Below are positions 17,840 to 26,319 of a stretch of DNA of 64,000 nt, piece after piece; positions within the stretch are counted from its first letter, which is position 1, and the number at the start of each line of letters is the position of its first letter. The stretch comes from Thiotrichales bacterium 19S9-11. Its GTDB lineage: Bacteria > Pseudomonadota > Gammaproteobacteria > Francisellales > Francisellaceae. The stretch is taken from positions 95,737 through 159,736 of the forward strand of contig JAKJJT010000004.1 of the NCBI GenBank assembly GCA_021713395.1. The letters run 5' to 3'. The position numbers were made by a program, and so were the translations under genes. Below the pieces are notes generated by a model. It made no database searches and was not told where the DNA came from. It worked only from the letters and a program-made list of their open reading frames with translations.

Positions 17840-18154
17840 ATGTATGAAGTGGAGCTGTTGGAAGAAGCAGAAAAATGGTTATTAAGACTTCCAGATCTAG
17901 AGAAAAAAGAAATCATCTTGCTAATTAAGATGTTGGAAAAATTGGGTTATGAGCTTCAGTTTCCACATGCGAGGCAACTAAAAGGAACAAAAGAGAAAAT
18001 AAAAGAACTAAGATGTATGAGATATGGTAATAGATTGTATTATGTGCATCACAAAAAGAAAATATATGTTGGTCTATTGGGTGGAGATAAAGGAACACAA
18101 GATAGAGATATAAAAAAGGCTGATAAACTTGCTAGAAAGTTAAAAAACTTATGA
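17840..18154 (+). CDS. RelE/HigB-type toxin (phage Gp49-like)
   Basis: A 104-residue type II toxin of the RelE/ParE superfamily, closest in layout to Gp49-like HigB proteins, which cleave mRNA on the ribosome. MYEVELLEEAEKWLLRLPDL, FPHARQLKGTKEKIKELR and NRLYYVHHKKKIYVGLLGGD are the conserved beta-sheet blocks, and a basic helix (KKADKLARKLKNL) ends the protein. The antitoxin gene follows after 12 bp. A promoter with built-in operator lies just upstream. Confidence 0.85.
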   Translation: MYEVELLEEAEKWLLRLPDLEKKEIILLIKMLEKLGYELQFPHARQLKGTKEKIKELRCMRYGNRLYYVHHKKKIYVGLLGGDKGTQDRDIKKADKLARKLKNL

Positions 18155-18166
18155 GAGGTGATAGCA

Positions 18167-18463
18167 ATGAAAAATATAAATCAGATCTTAAAAGAGAATT
18201 TTACAGATAAAGAAATTGAAAAGTTAGAAAAAGAAGCGGCTAAACGAGCAAAGGAGTACATGGAATTAAAGCAAGTGGTTGCTCAAGAAATTAAAGCTTA
18301 TCTGGATGAAAATAATTTAAGTTTTAATGAGCTAAAAGAAAAGCTAGACACAAGTACTTCTCAAGTTCAAAGAATCATTACAGGACGTTCTAATTTTACG
18401 CTAGAAACCTTGATTAAGGTTGGTAATCTGATTGGAAAAAGACCTAAAATAATTTTTGAATAA
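18167..18463 (+). CDS. HigA-type XRE antitoxin
   Basis: This 98-residue Cro/C1-type helix-turn-helix protein is the partner of the toxin at 17840. The HTH spans LSFNELKEKLDTSTSQVQRI and continues with FTLETLIKVGNLIGKRPKI. The N-terminal helix is charged and probably contacts the toxin. The frame extends to a GTG at 18158, but the ATG at 18167 has GAGGTG six bases upstream, so it is chosen. It is similar to the orphan HTH protein at 30089. Confidence 0.85.
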   Translation: MKNINQILKENFTDKEIEKLEKEAAKRAKEYMELKQVVAQEIKAYLDENNLSFNELKEKLDTSTSQVQRIITGRSNFTLETLIKVGNLIGKRPKIIFE

Positions 18464-18497
18464 GATAAGTTATATATAAACCAAATTAAAATTATTT

Positions 18498-19676
18498 TTA
18501 AAACAACCTAAAAACACCCATTAAATTAGCGACTTGTGCAACAATTACAAGTACGCCTAAAAGTAGAGGGTAAATGCTATTAAGCTTAAATCGTTCTTTT
18601 TTATCTAAGTAAATTGGCGTAAAGACAAAGACAATCACAGCAAAAATAGCTGCGTATTGAAGTGCAAGGATAAAGCCTTTTGGATAATAAACCGCAAAAA
18701 TAAAGGGTGGTAGAAAGCTTAAGATAAAACCAAATGCACTTTTAAAGTTAATATTAAGTTGCTTAAAAATATCGCGGATATAATGATATAGAGATAGACC
18801 AACGCAGATAAATGATGTGATAATTGCGATATTAATAAAGATAGTTAAAAACGAGTGAATTGAAGTACTTTCTGTGCCTGATTTGATAATTTGAATAAAG
18901 TTATCCAGGGTGTTGCCTTCAAGGTAGATTGTTTCATAACTAATCGCACCTCGCTGAGGAATTAAGCCTAAGCAGATAATCACCCAGACAATATAGATAG
19001 CTAAGACAACCAAACTACCAGAAATAATACTTTTCTTAATTGCCTTTAAATCACCTTGTTGATACTCATATAGGACAGGAACCATATTTTGAAAACCAAA
19101 AGAAGGCAGTAGTGTTGGCCAAGCATATAAAAGTGCAACTAATGAGATTGGCAAAGAAAGTGCGTAGTTTAAGTTAAAATATCCGATCATTAAAATGACA
19201 CATAAGCTAAAAAAGACTAGTTTTAATGTGACAAATGAACGATTTAAGTAATCACTAACCTTGGTATTTAGAATAATGAGTCCAAAAATGAGAATATAGA
19301 TTAATGCATCTAATGAGTTAGAAGTGACTGTATTTTCAGATGCCATTTTGATTAAGGATGCGCCTTGGGTGGTATAAGCTGACATTAAAGAGTATAGCAG
19401 CAGTAAGTACATAACAATAAACACGGGTTGTAGTAGTTTTGGCATTTGCTTTGAATTTAGCGTTGTAAAATTAACACCTAATGGGTGTTGTGAGCATAGT
19501 TTTAAGAGTTTAAATGATGTGATTACCATTACAGACCAAGATAATACCATTAAAACAATCGCTGTTAAAACGCCAGAGGCTGCTGTGATTAATGGTAAAG
19601 AGAGCATACCAGCACCGATGGTATTACCCATGACTAAAAATGAACCACCAATGGTTCTTCGAGTTGTTAGATTCAT
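18498..19676 (-). CDS. Aromatic amino acid permease (HAAAP family), second paralogue
   Basis: An inner-membrane transporter of 392 residues with about eleven membrane segments. GNTIGAGMLSLPLITAASGV at the N-terminus matches the signature of the permease at 6890 nearly residue for residue, and LLPSFGFQNMVPVLYEYQQG is the second family motif. It lies alone, with no ribosome site of note and about 160 bp to the lipoprotein gene. Expression is probably independent of the tyrosine operon. It may import tryptophan or tyrosine; specificity is not readable. Confidence 0.88.
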   Translation of the reverse strand: MNLTTRRTIGGSFLVMGNTIGAGMLSLPLITAASGVLTAIVLMVLSWSVMVITSFKLLKLCSQHPLGVNFTTLNSKQMPKLLQPVFIVMYLLLLYSLMSAYTTQGASLIKMASENTVTSNSLDALIYILIFGLIILNTKVSDYLNRSFVTLKLVFFSLCVILMIGYFNLNYALSLPISLVALLYAWPTLLPSFGFQNMVPVLYEYQQGDLKAIKKSIISGSLVVLAIYIVWVIICLGLIPQRGAISYETIYLEGNTLDNFIQIIKSGTESTSIHSFLTIFINIAIITSFICVGLSLYHYIRDIFKQLNINFKSAFGFILSFLPPFIFAVYYPKGFILALQYAAIFAVIVFVFTPIYLDKKERFKLNSIYPLLLGVLVIVAQVANLMGVFRLF

Positions 19677-19835
19677 TTGATTTGATTTTATACAATTAAC
19701 TAAGCGTTCTATTGTACAGAAGAATAAGTTAAATAAAAGGAAAAATGGTTTTGTTCTACGGTTGTCTAGACGCTAACATAAGCAAACGTTATACTTCAGT
19801 TAGTTAATTTTGGCAAAATAATTAAGATATATTTT

Positions 19836-20840
19836 ATGAAAAATAGAATTAGAAAAATATTTCTCTCTTTACTTCTATCAGTTATTGTTAGCCTGATAGC
19901 AGGCTGTCCTGCACCTATAACCAATCGATTAAATTTAGATGAAAACGCTCCCTTACCTTATCCACCAAAGAAAGATAAAGCTTTAGTTTATATTGCACAA
20001 CCAATGACAGTTATTGATTGGGTAATTGTCGGTGGTGCGGTCTCTGATGGTAATCGTTATCATGAGTCAAAAATATATATTAGATCAAGAGATAGTCAGT
20101 TTGCTTATGTTACAAAGATAGATACGCTTCATAGAGGCGCTTGCTTTTATATTGATCCTGGAGTTTATATGATTAAGTTTGTTAATGAAATAGCTAAGCC
20201 TCGGACTTTGCAAGATACATATCATTTCCCTGTTGATAGCGTTCGGTATCTTGGGCTTGATTTAACAAGTTACTCAGGAGGGTATAATACAGAACTTAAG
20301 TTAGTTCAACTTAATGAAAAAGAAGGGCGTGGTTATATTGCTAAAAATAATCAACACCATAAGATGAGTTCTTGTATTGATGTAACACAGCAAATGCTTA
20401 AAGAGGCTCATGATGTAACAATAGCAATACGCGCAACAATTAATAATGAGATGACAAGTGTTTTATTAGGTAGCTCAAAATCAGTTAACGCAAATATTAA
20501 GGATGTAAAACAGCTGGTTATTCCAGCAAAAGAAAGCTATCAATACACTGAAACTTATGTAATAAATAATAGGGAAGTTCAAAACTTTATAAGTAGTCCT
20601 TCTATTACATTTGACATAAGTGAAGATGGCAAAAGCGTAGGACTTTTTCCAGAAGCAGTTGATATCAATTTTTACCTAAGCTTTTTAGATAAGACCTTTT
20701 CTATATATTCAAAGCCAAATGTTGCTGCTGCAAGAACAGGCATAGATGAAAATAAGAGCGACTGCTCAGTTAAAAAGACTAAAAATAAGATTGATATTGA
20801 CTGTGCAATACAAGTTAGGAAGGTTGACTTGTCTAAGTAG
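19836..20840 (+). CDS. Predicted lipoprotein of unknown function
   Basis: I do not recognise the family. The 334-residue product has a clear lipoprotein signal peptide: a basic start, a hydrophobic core and the lipobox LIAGC with the modified cysteine at residue 24. The mature part begins with a proline-rich linker (LPYPPKKDKALVYIAQPMTV) and is predicted to be mostly beta strands (YESKIYIRSRDSQFAYVTKI-like stretches). No transmembrane segment follows. It is probably tethered in the periplasm or outer membrane. It is monocistronic and followed by a dispersed palindromic repeat. Confidence 0.7.
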   Translation: MKNRIRKIFLSLLLSVIVSLIAGCPAPITNRLNLDENAPLPYPPKKDKALVYIAQPMTVIDWVIVGGAVSDGNRYHESKIYIRSRDSQFAYVTKIDTLHRGACFYIDPGVYMIKFVNEIAKPRTLQDTYHFPVDSVRYLGLDLTSYSGGYNTELKLVQLNEKEGRGYIAKNNQHHKMSSCIDVTQQMLKEAHDVTIAIRATINNEMTSVLLGSSKSVNANIKDVKQLVIPAKESYQYTETYVINNREVQNFISSPSITFDISEDGKSVGLFPEAVDINFYLSFLDKTFSIYSKPNVAAARTGIDENKSDCSVKKTKNKIDIDCAIQVRKVDLSK

Positions 20841-20850
20841 GTTTGATTTT

Positions 20851-20878
20851 GTAGAGATGCCGGTTTATCGCATCTCGG
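20851..20878 (-). repeat. Dispersed palindromic repeat, copy 3 (reverse orientation)
   Basis: GTAGAGATGCCGGTTTATCG then CATCTCGG reads on the minus strand as the same hairpin as the other four copies. It sits between the convergent lipoprotein and adk genes, where it could also act as a shared transcription end. Confidence 0.8.
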
Positions 20879-20898
20879 ATACCCTACAATTGTTCTGA

Positions 20899-21588
20899 TT
20901 AAGCCCCTAAATTATGGTTGTTCGTGCCAGATAAATCTTCTAACTTCTTAATTAATAACTCACTGACTTGTTCGATAGGCAGTTCACCATCAACAATAAT
21001 GTAAGCTGGTTTTTCAACGCCTGAGATTGGATCAAAGTGTTTATAATAATCAATTAATGGCTCAGTTTGTTGTGTATAGACTTCAAGACGGTTACGAACG
21101 GTTTCTTCTTGATCATCTTCTCTTTGGATTAAAGCTTCGCCTGTAACATCATCTGTATTTTTTTTCTTTGGTGGGTTAAAGCTTACATGATAAGTTCGAC
21201 CAGAAGGCTCATGAATACGACGGCCAGTGATGCGCTCAATTAATATCTCAGGCTCAGCCTTAACTTCAATAATAAAATCAATTTGAATTTTTGCTTTTTT
21301 TAATGCCTCTGCTTGTGCAATGGTTCTAGGGACACCATCAAGCAAAAAACCATTTCTACAGTCAGATTGGTTTAAACGTTCTTTAACGATTTTAATAATT
21401 AGATCATCAGATACAAGCTCACCTTTGGCCAGAGTTTCTTTAAGTACAATGCCTAACTCACTACCAGAATTAATGCTTTGACGTAACATGTCGCCAGTTG
21501 AGATTTGTGGAATACTAAAATGTTGTTCAATAATCTTGGCTTGAGTGCCTTTACCAGCACCTGGGGGCCCAAGTAAAATTAAGCGCAT
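20899..21588 (-). CDS. adk: Adenylate kinase
   Basis: This essential cytosolic enzyme interconverts ATP plus AMP with two ADP. The 229-residue protein has the P-loop GPPGAGKGTQ at residues 7-16, the AMP site QISTGDMLRQS and LLDGVPRTIAQAE, the lid region GRRIHEPSGRTYHVSFNPP, and QREDDQEETVRNRLEVY. The lid lacks the four zinc cysteines, as in most Gram-negative enzymes. The ATG has a GAGGA ribosome site. The C-terminus is about ten residues longer than in E. coli. The gene is monocistronic. Confidence 0.96.
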   Translation of the reverse strand: MRLILLGPPGAGKGTQAKIIEQHFSIPQISTGDMLRQSINSGSELGIVLKETLAKGELVSDDLIIKIVKERLNQSDCRNGFLLDGVPRTIAQAEALKKAKIQIDFIIEVKAEPEILIERITGRRIHEPSGRTYHVSFNPPKKKNTDDVTGEALIQREDDQEETVRNRLEVYTQQTEPLIDYYKHFDPISGVEKPAYIIVDGELPIEQVSELLIKKLEDLSGTNNHNLGA

Positions 21589-21625
21589 TGATTGTCATCC
21601 TCATGCTTAATGCATTTTATGTTAT

Positions 21626-21647
21626 ATTATACTAAATCGCTTAGTAT
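21626..21647 (-). promoter_or_regulatory. adk promoter -10 with overlapping inverted repeat
   Basis: On the minus strand TATAAT (21631 to 21626) lies about 40 bp before the adk start. The inverted repeat ATACTAA-ATCGC-TTAGTAT (21629-21647) overlaps it and could be an operator or a supercoiling-sensitive hairpin. No clear -35 is visible. Confidence 0.4.
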
Positions 21648-21721
21648 TATGCCTAGTTTTTAAAGGGCTTACAAATATTAATATTATTTGAATATTGTGC
21701 CAAGCATCATTTATCCGAATT

Positions 21722-22117
21722 TTATTCAGTTTTACCTTTTAAATCAAGCAAAGCACGGCGTTGTTTTTTGTTTGGTTTTGTCTCAGGCGCATGTGAGAGT
21801 TTTTGAGCCTTATTCATTTGAGCAATTGATTCGCGTTTTTTAATGCTTTCTTCTGTTTCTTCATAGAGCTTAGATGCAATGCTAAAAGGTCCTCGTTTAT
21901 CTGATAAATCTTTAATAATAATTGTTTTTTCAACTGTTCCTTGACGTATTGTTAAAGTATCATTAATGGCAACAACTTTGCTTGGTTTACTTCGTTGGTT
22001 GTTATAATGAACTTTACCACCTTCAATAGCAGCTCTTGCTATGCTACGTGTTTTAAAAAAACGTGCAGCCCATAGCCATTTATCTAGTCTTATAGCAATT
22101 GGTTTTTCTTCAGTCAT
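21722..22117 (-). CDS. hslR: Ribosome-associated heat shock protein Hsp15
   Basis: Hsp15 binds free 50S subunits that carry a stalled nascent chain and helps their recycling. The 131-residue protein opens with the S4 RNA-binding domain IRLDKWLWAARFFKTRSIA, then AAIEGGKVHYNNQRSKPSK, the classic alpha-L motif, and ends with a basic tail (KPNKKQRRALLDLKGK). Length matches E. coli Hsp15 (133). It is divergent from the Fur-box-headed operon, sharing the 165-bp upstream region with it. Confidence 0.93.
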   Translation of the reverse strand: MTEEKPIAIRLDKWLWAARFFKTRSIARAAIEGGKVHYNNQRSKPSKVVAINDTLTIRQGTVEKTIIIKDLSDKRGPFSIASKLYEETEESIKKRESIAQMNKAQKLSHAPETKPNKKQRRALLDLKGKTE

Positions 22118-22210
22118 GATCGTATGAGTTATTTTGTTTTAGGAAAATAATAACATATTTTGGCCATTATATTGAGTAGATTTAAAGTTAACAAAAAAGA
22201 ATAAAAAACA

Positions 22211-22243
22211 TTTGCAAATGAAAATGATTATCATTAATATAAT
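22211..22243 (+). promoter_or_regulatory. Fur box and promoter of the metallophore-like operon
   Basis: GAAAATGATTATCATTAAT at 22220-22238 matches the 19-bp Fur consensus GATAATGATAATCATTATC at 15 positions. It sits between a -35-like TTGCAA (22212-22217) and a -10 TATAAT (22238-22243), the classic arrangement for iron-dependent repression. It lies 44 bp ahead of the first gene. Confidence 0.8.
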
Positions 22244-22282
22244 CAGAAAATTAGTCAACTCATAGTGTATCAAGGTGAAAAA

Positions 22283-23203
22283 ATGATAAAAAAGATCTTA
22301 CGTTTTAGTGGTGTTTTGTTCTTTTGTTTTATAAGTTTATCAAACGTCATGGCTTTAGCGCCTACACCATCACCAAAACGAGTTGTTGTTCTTGAGTTAA
22401 GCTTATTAGATAACTTAATGTTATTGGATGTTAAACCTGTTGCAATTGCAGGTAATGAAGTAGGTGAGGGTGCATTACCTGGTTATATGCTAAAGGATAT
22501 TAAGTCATTTCAATCAGTTGGCATAAAACAGCAGCCATCATTGGCAAAAATTGCCTCATTTAAACCTGATTTAATTATTGCTGATATAACGTTTCATAAA
22601 AACATTCAAACACAGCTAGAAAAAATTGCCCCAACGATTATGTTAAATGGCATTATGGGTAACCCGCAGGATCAAATTAACAATATTAATCGGTTAGCTA
22701 TTATTTTTCATAAGGAAAAACAGGCACATAATGTTATAAAACATTATCAGAAATTAACGGATGAAGATTTTAAATTAGGCCAAGCACACCCAGCGACAAT
22801 TTTAATGGGTTATGTAGCAGAAAATGGTATGTTTCGAGCCTTAAGTCAGAATGCAATTGCAACAGAAGTACTAAAAGACCTAGGTAAAGATAACCTAATT
22901 AGACAATATTCATCTAGGCAGCGTATTGAAATGACGCCAGAAGCAGTGTTAGCCAAAAATCCAGATGCAATTGCAATTTTACTAACGGATAATGATGCTT
23001 CGATTGTTAAAAAATTAACAAATAATCCAATTTGGCAGCAAATACCAGCAGTAAAAACCAATAAAGTTTACTTTTTATCTCGAGACGTTTGGGCTCAGGT
23101 TCATGGTTTAAAGGCAACTGAAATTGCAATTGATCAAGCAAAAGCATCCAATTTATTAACTTTAGGTATGCCTAAAGCAGTTACAAATCGTAGTCAAATT
23201 TAG
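22283..23203 (+). CDS. Periplasmic metal-chelate binding protein (FecB-like)
   Basis: This is the substrate-binding component of a class III (FecB/BtuF) ABC importer for ferric siderophore or other metal chelates, about 306 residues. It has an N-terminal signal peptide ending near VMALA, the entry KRVVVLELSLLDNLMLLDVKPVAIAG, then PSLAKIASFKPDLIIADITF, and the C-lobe MTPEAVLAKNPDAIAILLTD and WAQVHGLKATEIAI. A GTG at 22265 is in frame, but the ATG at 22283 has an AAGGTGA five bases upstream and is chosen. It heads an operon of six genes under a Fur box. Confidence 0.9.
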   Translation: MIKKILRFSGVLFFCFISLSNVMALAPTPSPKRVVVLELSLLDNLMLLDVKPVAIAGNEVGEGALPGYMLKDIKSFQSVGIKQQPSLAKIASFKPDLIIADITFHKNIQTQLEKIAPTIMLNGIMGNPQDQINNINRLAIIFHKEKQAHNVIKHYQKLTDEDFKLGQAHPATILMGYVAENGMFRALSQNAIATEVLKDLGKDNLIRQYSSRQRIEMTPEAVLAKNPDAIAILLTDNDASIVKKLTNNPIWQQIPAVKTNKVYFLSRDVWAQVHGLKATEIAIDQAKASNLLTLGMPKAVTNRSQI

Positions 23204-23252
23204 AACTAATCATTATTTTTAAATTATGTTTCAAATGACAAGGGGTATGGAA

Positions 23253-24422
23253 ATGAAATCAGCATCGAAGAGAATAGCGATTGTTGGAGCAGGTCATGGT
23301 GGCCAGGCGTTAGCGGCTGATTTGGCTTTAAAGGGCGCAAGTGTTAATCTATGTGCAGATAAGTCACATCCAGGTGGTTTAAATGCAATTATTGCCAATA
23401 GTCATAAAATTAAGTTTAAAACTAATCATAAAGAATATTTGGCTCAACTAAATCTTGCTACTAACGACTTTGCTCAGGCACTAAATGGTGTCGAGTATAT
23501 TTTTATCGTATTACCAAGCTTTGCTCATGAAAGCATGATGATGCGAATTTTACCATTTTTGGAAAATGGGCAGAAGGTTTTAACGTTAGCTGCAAATTTT
23601 TCTTCACTGTGTTATTTGAATTTAATGGAACGTTTTTTCTTAGATGTAAAAGTGACTTTAGGTGATATTGCATCATTACCTTATGCTTGTCGTTCAAGTA
23701 ATAAAGGAGAAGTTGAAGTTGTGGCAACTAAAAAAAATATTCAGTTGGCAACGATTCCTAATGATATGACCAAAGTAATTGCGAACGATTTAAATACAAT
23801 TTTTCCATCTGAACTGATCCCTTGTGATAATGTATTGGAGTTAGGTTTAAATATTACAAGTGGCATGAGTCATCCCATTAATGCGCTTTTAAATGCGGGC
23901 AGAATAGGAGAAGGTAAGGATCCATTTTATTTTTATAAAGATGGTATTTCTGAAAGTACGGCTGAATTGATTGAAAAGCTTGACTATGATCGTTGTATCA
24001 TTGGTGAGAGACTAGGTTTTAAAATGCGTCCTTACTTAGATTTAATGGCAGAGTTTTATACAAAACGTTATGATTCGGTGCATGATTTTTTTAAAAACAG
24101 CCAAGCGCATAATACGTTAATGCTTTGTCCAAACAGTCTACAAGAGCGTTATATTTCTCAAGATGTACCTTTTGTGCTTGTGCCTTGGTATTCATTGGGC
24201 TTATTATCGGGTTATCAATCAAAAATAATGAAAAGTTTAATTGAATTGGCATCTTTATTAAATGGCGTTGATTACTTTAAAAGTGGACGTTCTTTAGAGA
24301 ATATGCAGTTAAATCATTTAAACTTAGATACACTTAAACTATATGCTAAAAAGGGTAAAATCATGGAGCAACCAGTTAACTTTGCTGATAATTTATTATC
24401 GTCTTTAGTTACAGCGGCATAG
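23253..24422 (+). CDS. Opine dehydrogenase (octopine/nopaline dehydrogenase family)
   Basis: Enzymes of this family reductively join an amino acid to a 2-oxo acid with NAD(P)H. The roughly 389-residue protein has the dinucleotide motif RIAIVGAGHGGQALAADLAL, the cofactor-domain IFIVLPSFAHESMMMRILPF, and the catalytic domain signature MSHPINALLNAGRIGEG followed by FYFYKDGISESTAELIEKLD. The open frame starts at 23226, but the ATG at 23253 has AAGGGG seven bases ahead. In Staphylococcus and Pseudomonas the homologue CntM makes opine metallophores. Here it sits inside a metal-uptake operon, although no nicotianamine-synthase-like partner is nearby. Confidence 0.85.
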   Translation: MKSASKRIAIVGAGHGGQALAADLALKGASVNLCADKSHPGGLNAIIANSHKIKFKTNHKEYLAQLNLATNDFAQALNGVEYIFIVLPSFAHESMMMRILPFLENGQKVLTLAANFSSLCYLNLMERFFLDVKVTLGDIASLPYACRSSNKGEVEVVATKKNIQLATIPNDMTKVIANDLNTIFPSELIPCDNVLELGLNITSGMSHPINALLNAGRIGEGKDPFYFYKDGISESTAELIEKLDYDRCIIGERLGFKMRPYLDLMAEFYTKRYDSVHDFFKNSQAHNTLMLCPNSLQERYISQDVPFVLVPWYSLGLLSGYQSKIMKSLIELASLLNGVDYFKSGRSLENMQLNHLNLDTLKLYAKKGKIMEQPVNFADNLLSSLVTAA

Positions 24423-24430
24423 TAGCGACT

Positions 24431-25294
24431 ATGTGGTTTATTACAGCGCTTTTAAGTGCGTTATTTTTTGGTTTGGCTGGTTTTATGTTTAAGGTTGCAA
24501 ATAGCCTTAAGCTTCCATCAAGATATGTACTACTTGGTTCATACCTATCAGGTAGCCTTGGGTTTTCAATTGTTGTCAGTTATGAACATAGTTGGATGTT
24601 TAGCTGGCCAGTTTTAGCGGCTGCTTTTTTTATAGGAGTAGGATCCGTTTTCGGTAATTTAATGGTATATAAAGCTTATAATCATGGACCAGCTAGTCTA
24701 ACAGCGCCTTTAATTAACTTAAACCTAGTGATTATCATTATTTTGTCAGTTACGATCTTTGGTGAGTCTTTAAGTTTATTTGAAGTAATTGGTATTATGT
24801 TTATTCTAATGGGCGCAGTATTGATTAGCTTTAATCCAAGAGAAAAAATGACCATTGAAAAGAAAATTTGGCTTTTATATGTTTTTTTTGCCATTTGTTT
24901 TCTTTTTATGCGCGAAGGTGGGCTTAAAATAACATTTGAATTAGGTATGAATAATCACGTTGTTTTAGTTTATGCCTATTTATTAGCATTTATTTACTTT
25001 CTGATAACTATCTTTAAACCGACCCTATTTAAGTCAGTAAGCTCAACAGTTGAGATGTTTTCAAAAAAAGGCTTAATGATTGGCATTATAACCGGTATCT
25101 TCTCATCTATTGGTTTAACTTTATTGGCAGTGTCAATTAATCAAGGTCCTGCAAGTATTGTGATGCCAATTTTTTCTTTGAGAAGCTTTGTAATTGTTTT
25201 ATTATCCATTTTGCTTTATAAAGAGCGGCTTAATAGGCGTCAAAGCTTGGCATTAATACTTATTTTGATATCAGTAATGCTATTAAACCCCTAG
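24431..25294 (+). CDS. EamA-family transporter, possible metallophore exporter
   Basis: A ten-span drug/metabolite transporter with two EamA repeats, 287 residues. The first repeat has AAFFIGVGSVFGNLMVYKAY and GPASLTAPLINLNLVIIIIL, the second GIFSSIGLTLLAVSINQGPA followed by SIVMPIFSLRSF. It follows the opine dehydrogenase by 8 bp, and the next gene's frame overlaps its end. In Pseudomonas the opine metallophore pseudopaline is exported by an EamA protein (CntI), so export of the opine product is the natural inference. Amino acid or other metabolite export remains possible. Confidence 0.82.
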   Translation: MWFITALLSALFFGLAGFMFKVANSLKLPSRYVLLGSYLSGSLGFSIVVSYEHSWMFSWPVLAAAFFIGVGSVFGNLMVYKAYNHGPASLTAPLINLNLVIIIILSVTIFGESLSLFEVIGIMFILMGAVLISFNPREKMTIEKKIWLLYVFFAICFLFMREGGLKITFELGMNNHVVLVYAYLLAFIYFLITIFKPTLFKSVSSTVEMFSKKGLMIGIITGIFSSIGLTLLAVSINQGPASIVMPIFSLRSFVIVLLSILLYKERLNRRQSLALILILISVMLLNP

Positions 25295-25308
25295 TGCTAA
25301 GGAAGGAA

Positions 25309-26319
25309 ATGTTAAGGCTAAATATATCCAATCAATACGCTTATACTGGGCTAGGTGTTGTTGGTTTAGTTATTTTATGTGTTTTATCGCTTTATTCACT
25401 TAGTTTAGGGGCGGTAACGATTCCATTAAAAAGTATCTTAAACATTTATAAACCGGAATCAATGACGTTGCTTCAATCAATCATATTATGGCAAATACAT
25501 TGGCCACGTGTATTAATTGCAATTATATCAGGTGCTTTGTTAGCCGTTAGCGGTTTACTGATGCAAGCAGTTACTAGGAATGACTTGGCTTGTCCTTCGC
25601 TTTTAGGGATTAGTCAAGGGGTTGCATTAACTGATATTATTTTATTATTATTTGTTCCGGGCATTTCAGTTGTTAGTTATTTTTTATTTTCGTTGTTAGG
25701 TGGGCTTGTAACAGCAGGAGTTATTTTATTATTAGCCTTAAGTCGTTCTTTTTCACAAGCAAAGTTGATTCTAGCAGGCATTGCAATTAATACGCTTTTT
25801 TATGCCGTTTCTCATCTGTTAATTTTAGTGTTTCCAGAAAAAGCACAATCTTTAGTTTTTAATTTGAATGGTTCATTAATGACGGTGGCACAACAGGATA
25901 TTAATATTCTATTACTTAGTGTTATATTTCCAGCAAGTATTTTACTGTTTTTGATTCCTAAATTTAAAGTTTTGAATCTGTCTGACTTGCTACAGAAAAA
26001 TTTAGGTGAAACCCCGGTTATTTTAAAATCGTTATTTTTGATCATTGCTGTTTGGTTAAATGCTGCGGTTGTTAGCGTGATTGGGCCTGTTTTTTTATTT
26101 GGATTGGTTGTGCCACAAGCATTGCGTCTATTAGGCGTTTATGATTTAAAGGCACGTTTATTTTTATCAGTAATTTTTGGTGGGCTATTAATGGTATTTG
26201 CTGATAGTGTGATTCGTTACTTTTATGCGGATAATGAGATCCCAATCGGTATTATTATTGGTCTAATTGCTGCACCTTTGTTTATTAGCCTAGTGCGCTT
26301 TAAAGGAAAAAAGGAATGA
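25309..26319 (+). CDS. FecCD-family metal-chelate ABC permease, first
   Basis: An inner-membrane permease subunit of about 336 residues with the usual nine to ten membrane segments. The N-terminal family block is ILWQIHWPRVLIAIISGALL-AVSGLLMQAVTRNDLACPSLLG. The conserved VVSVIGPVFLFGLVVPQALR forms the ATPase-coupling region. The frame opens at a GTG (25294) that overlaps the previous stop, but the ATG at 25309 has AAGGAAGGA directly upstream and is preferred. It pairs with the second permease at 26316. Confidence 0.92.
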   Translation: MLRLNISNQYAYTGLGVVGLVILCVLSLYSLSLGAVTIPLKSILNIYKPESMTLLQSIILWQIHWPRVLIAIISGALLAVSGLLMQAVTRNDLACPSLLGISQGVALTDIILLLFVPGISVVSYFLFSLLGGLVTAGVILLLALSRSFSQAKLILAGIAINTLFYAVSHLLILVFPEKAQSLVFNLNGSLMTVAQQDINILLLSVIFPASILLFLIPKFKVLNLSDLLQKNLGETPVILKSLFLIIAVWLNAAVVSVIGPVFLFGLVVPQALRLLGVYDLKARLFLSVIFGGLLMVFADSVIRYFYADNEIPIGIIIGLIAAPLFISLVRFKGKKE

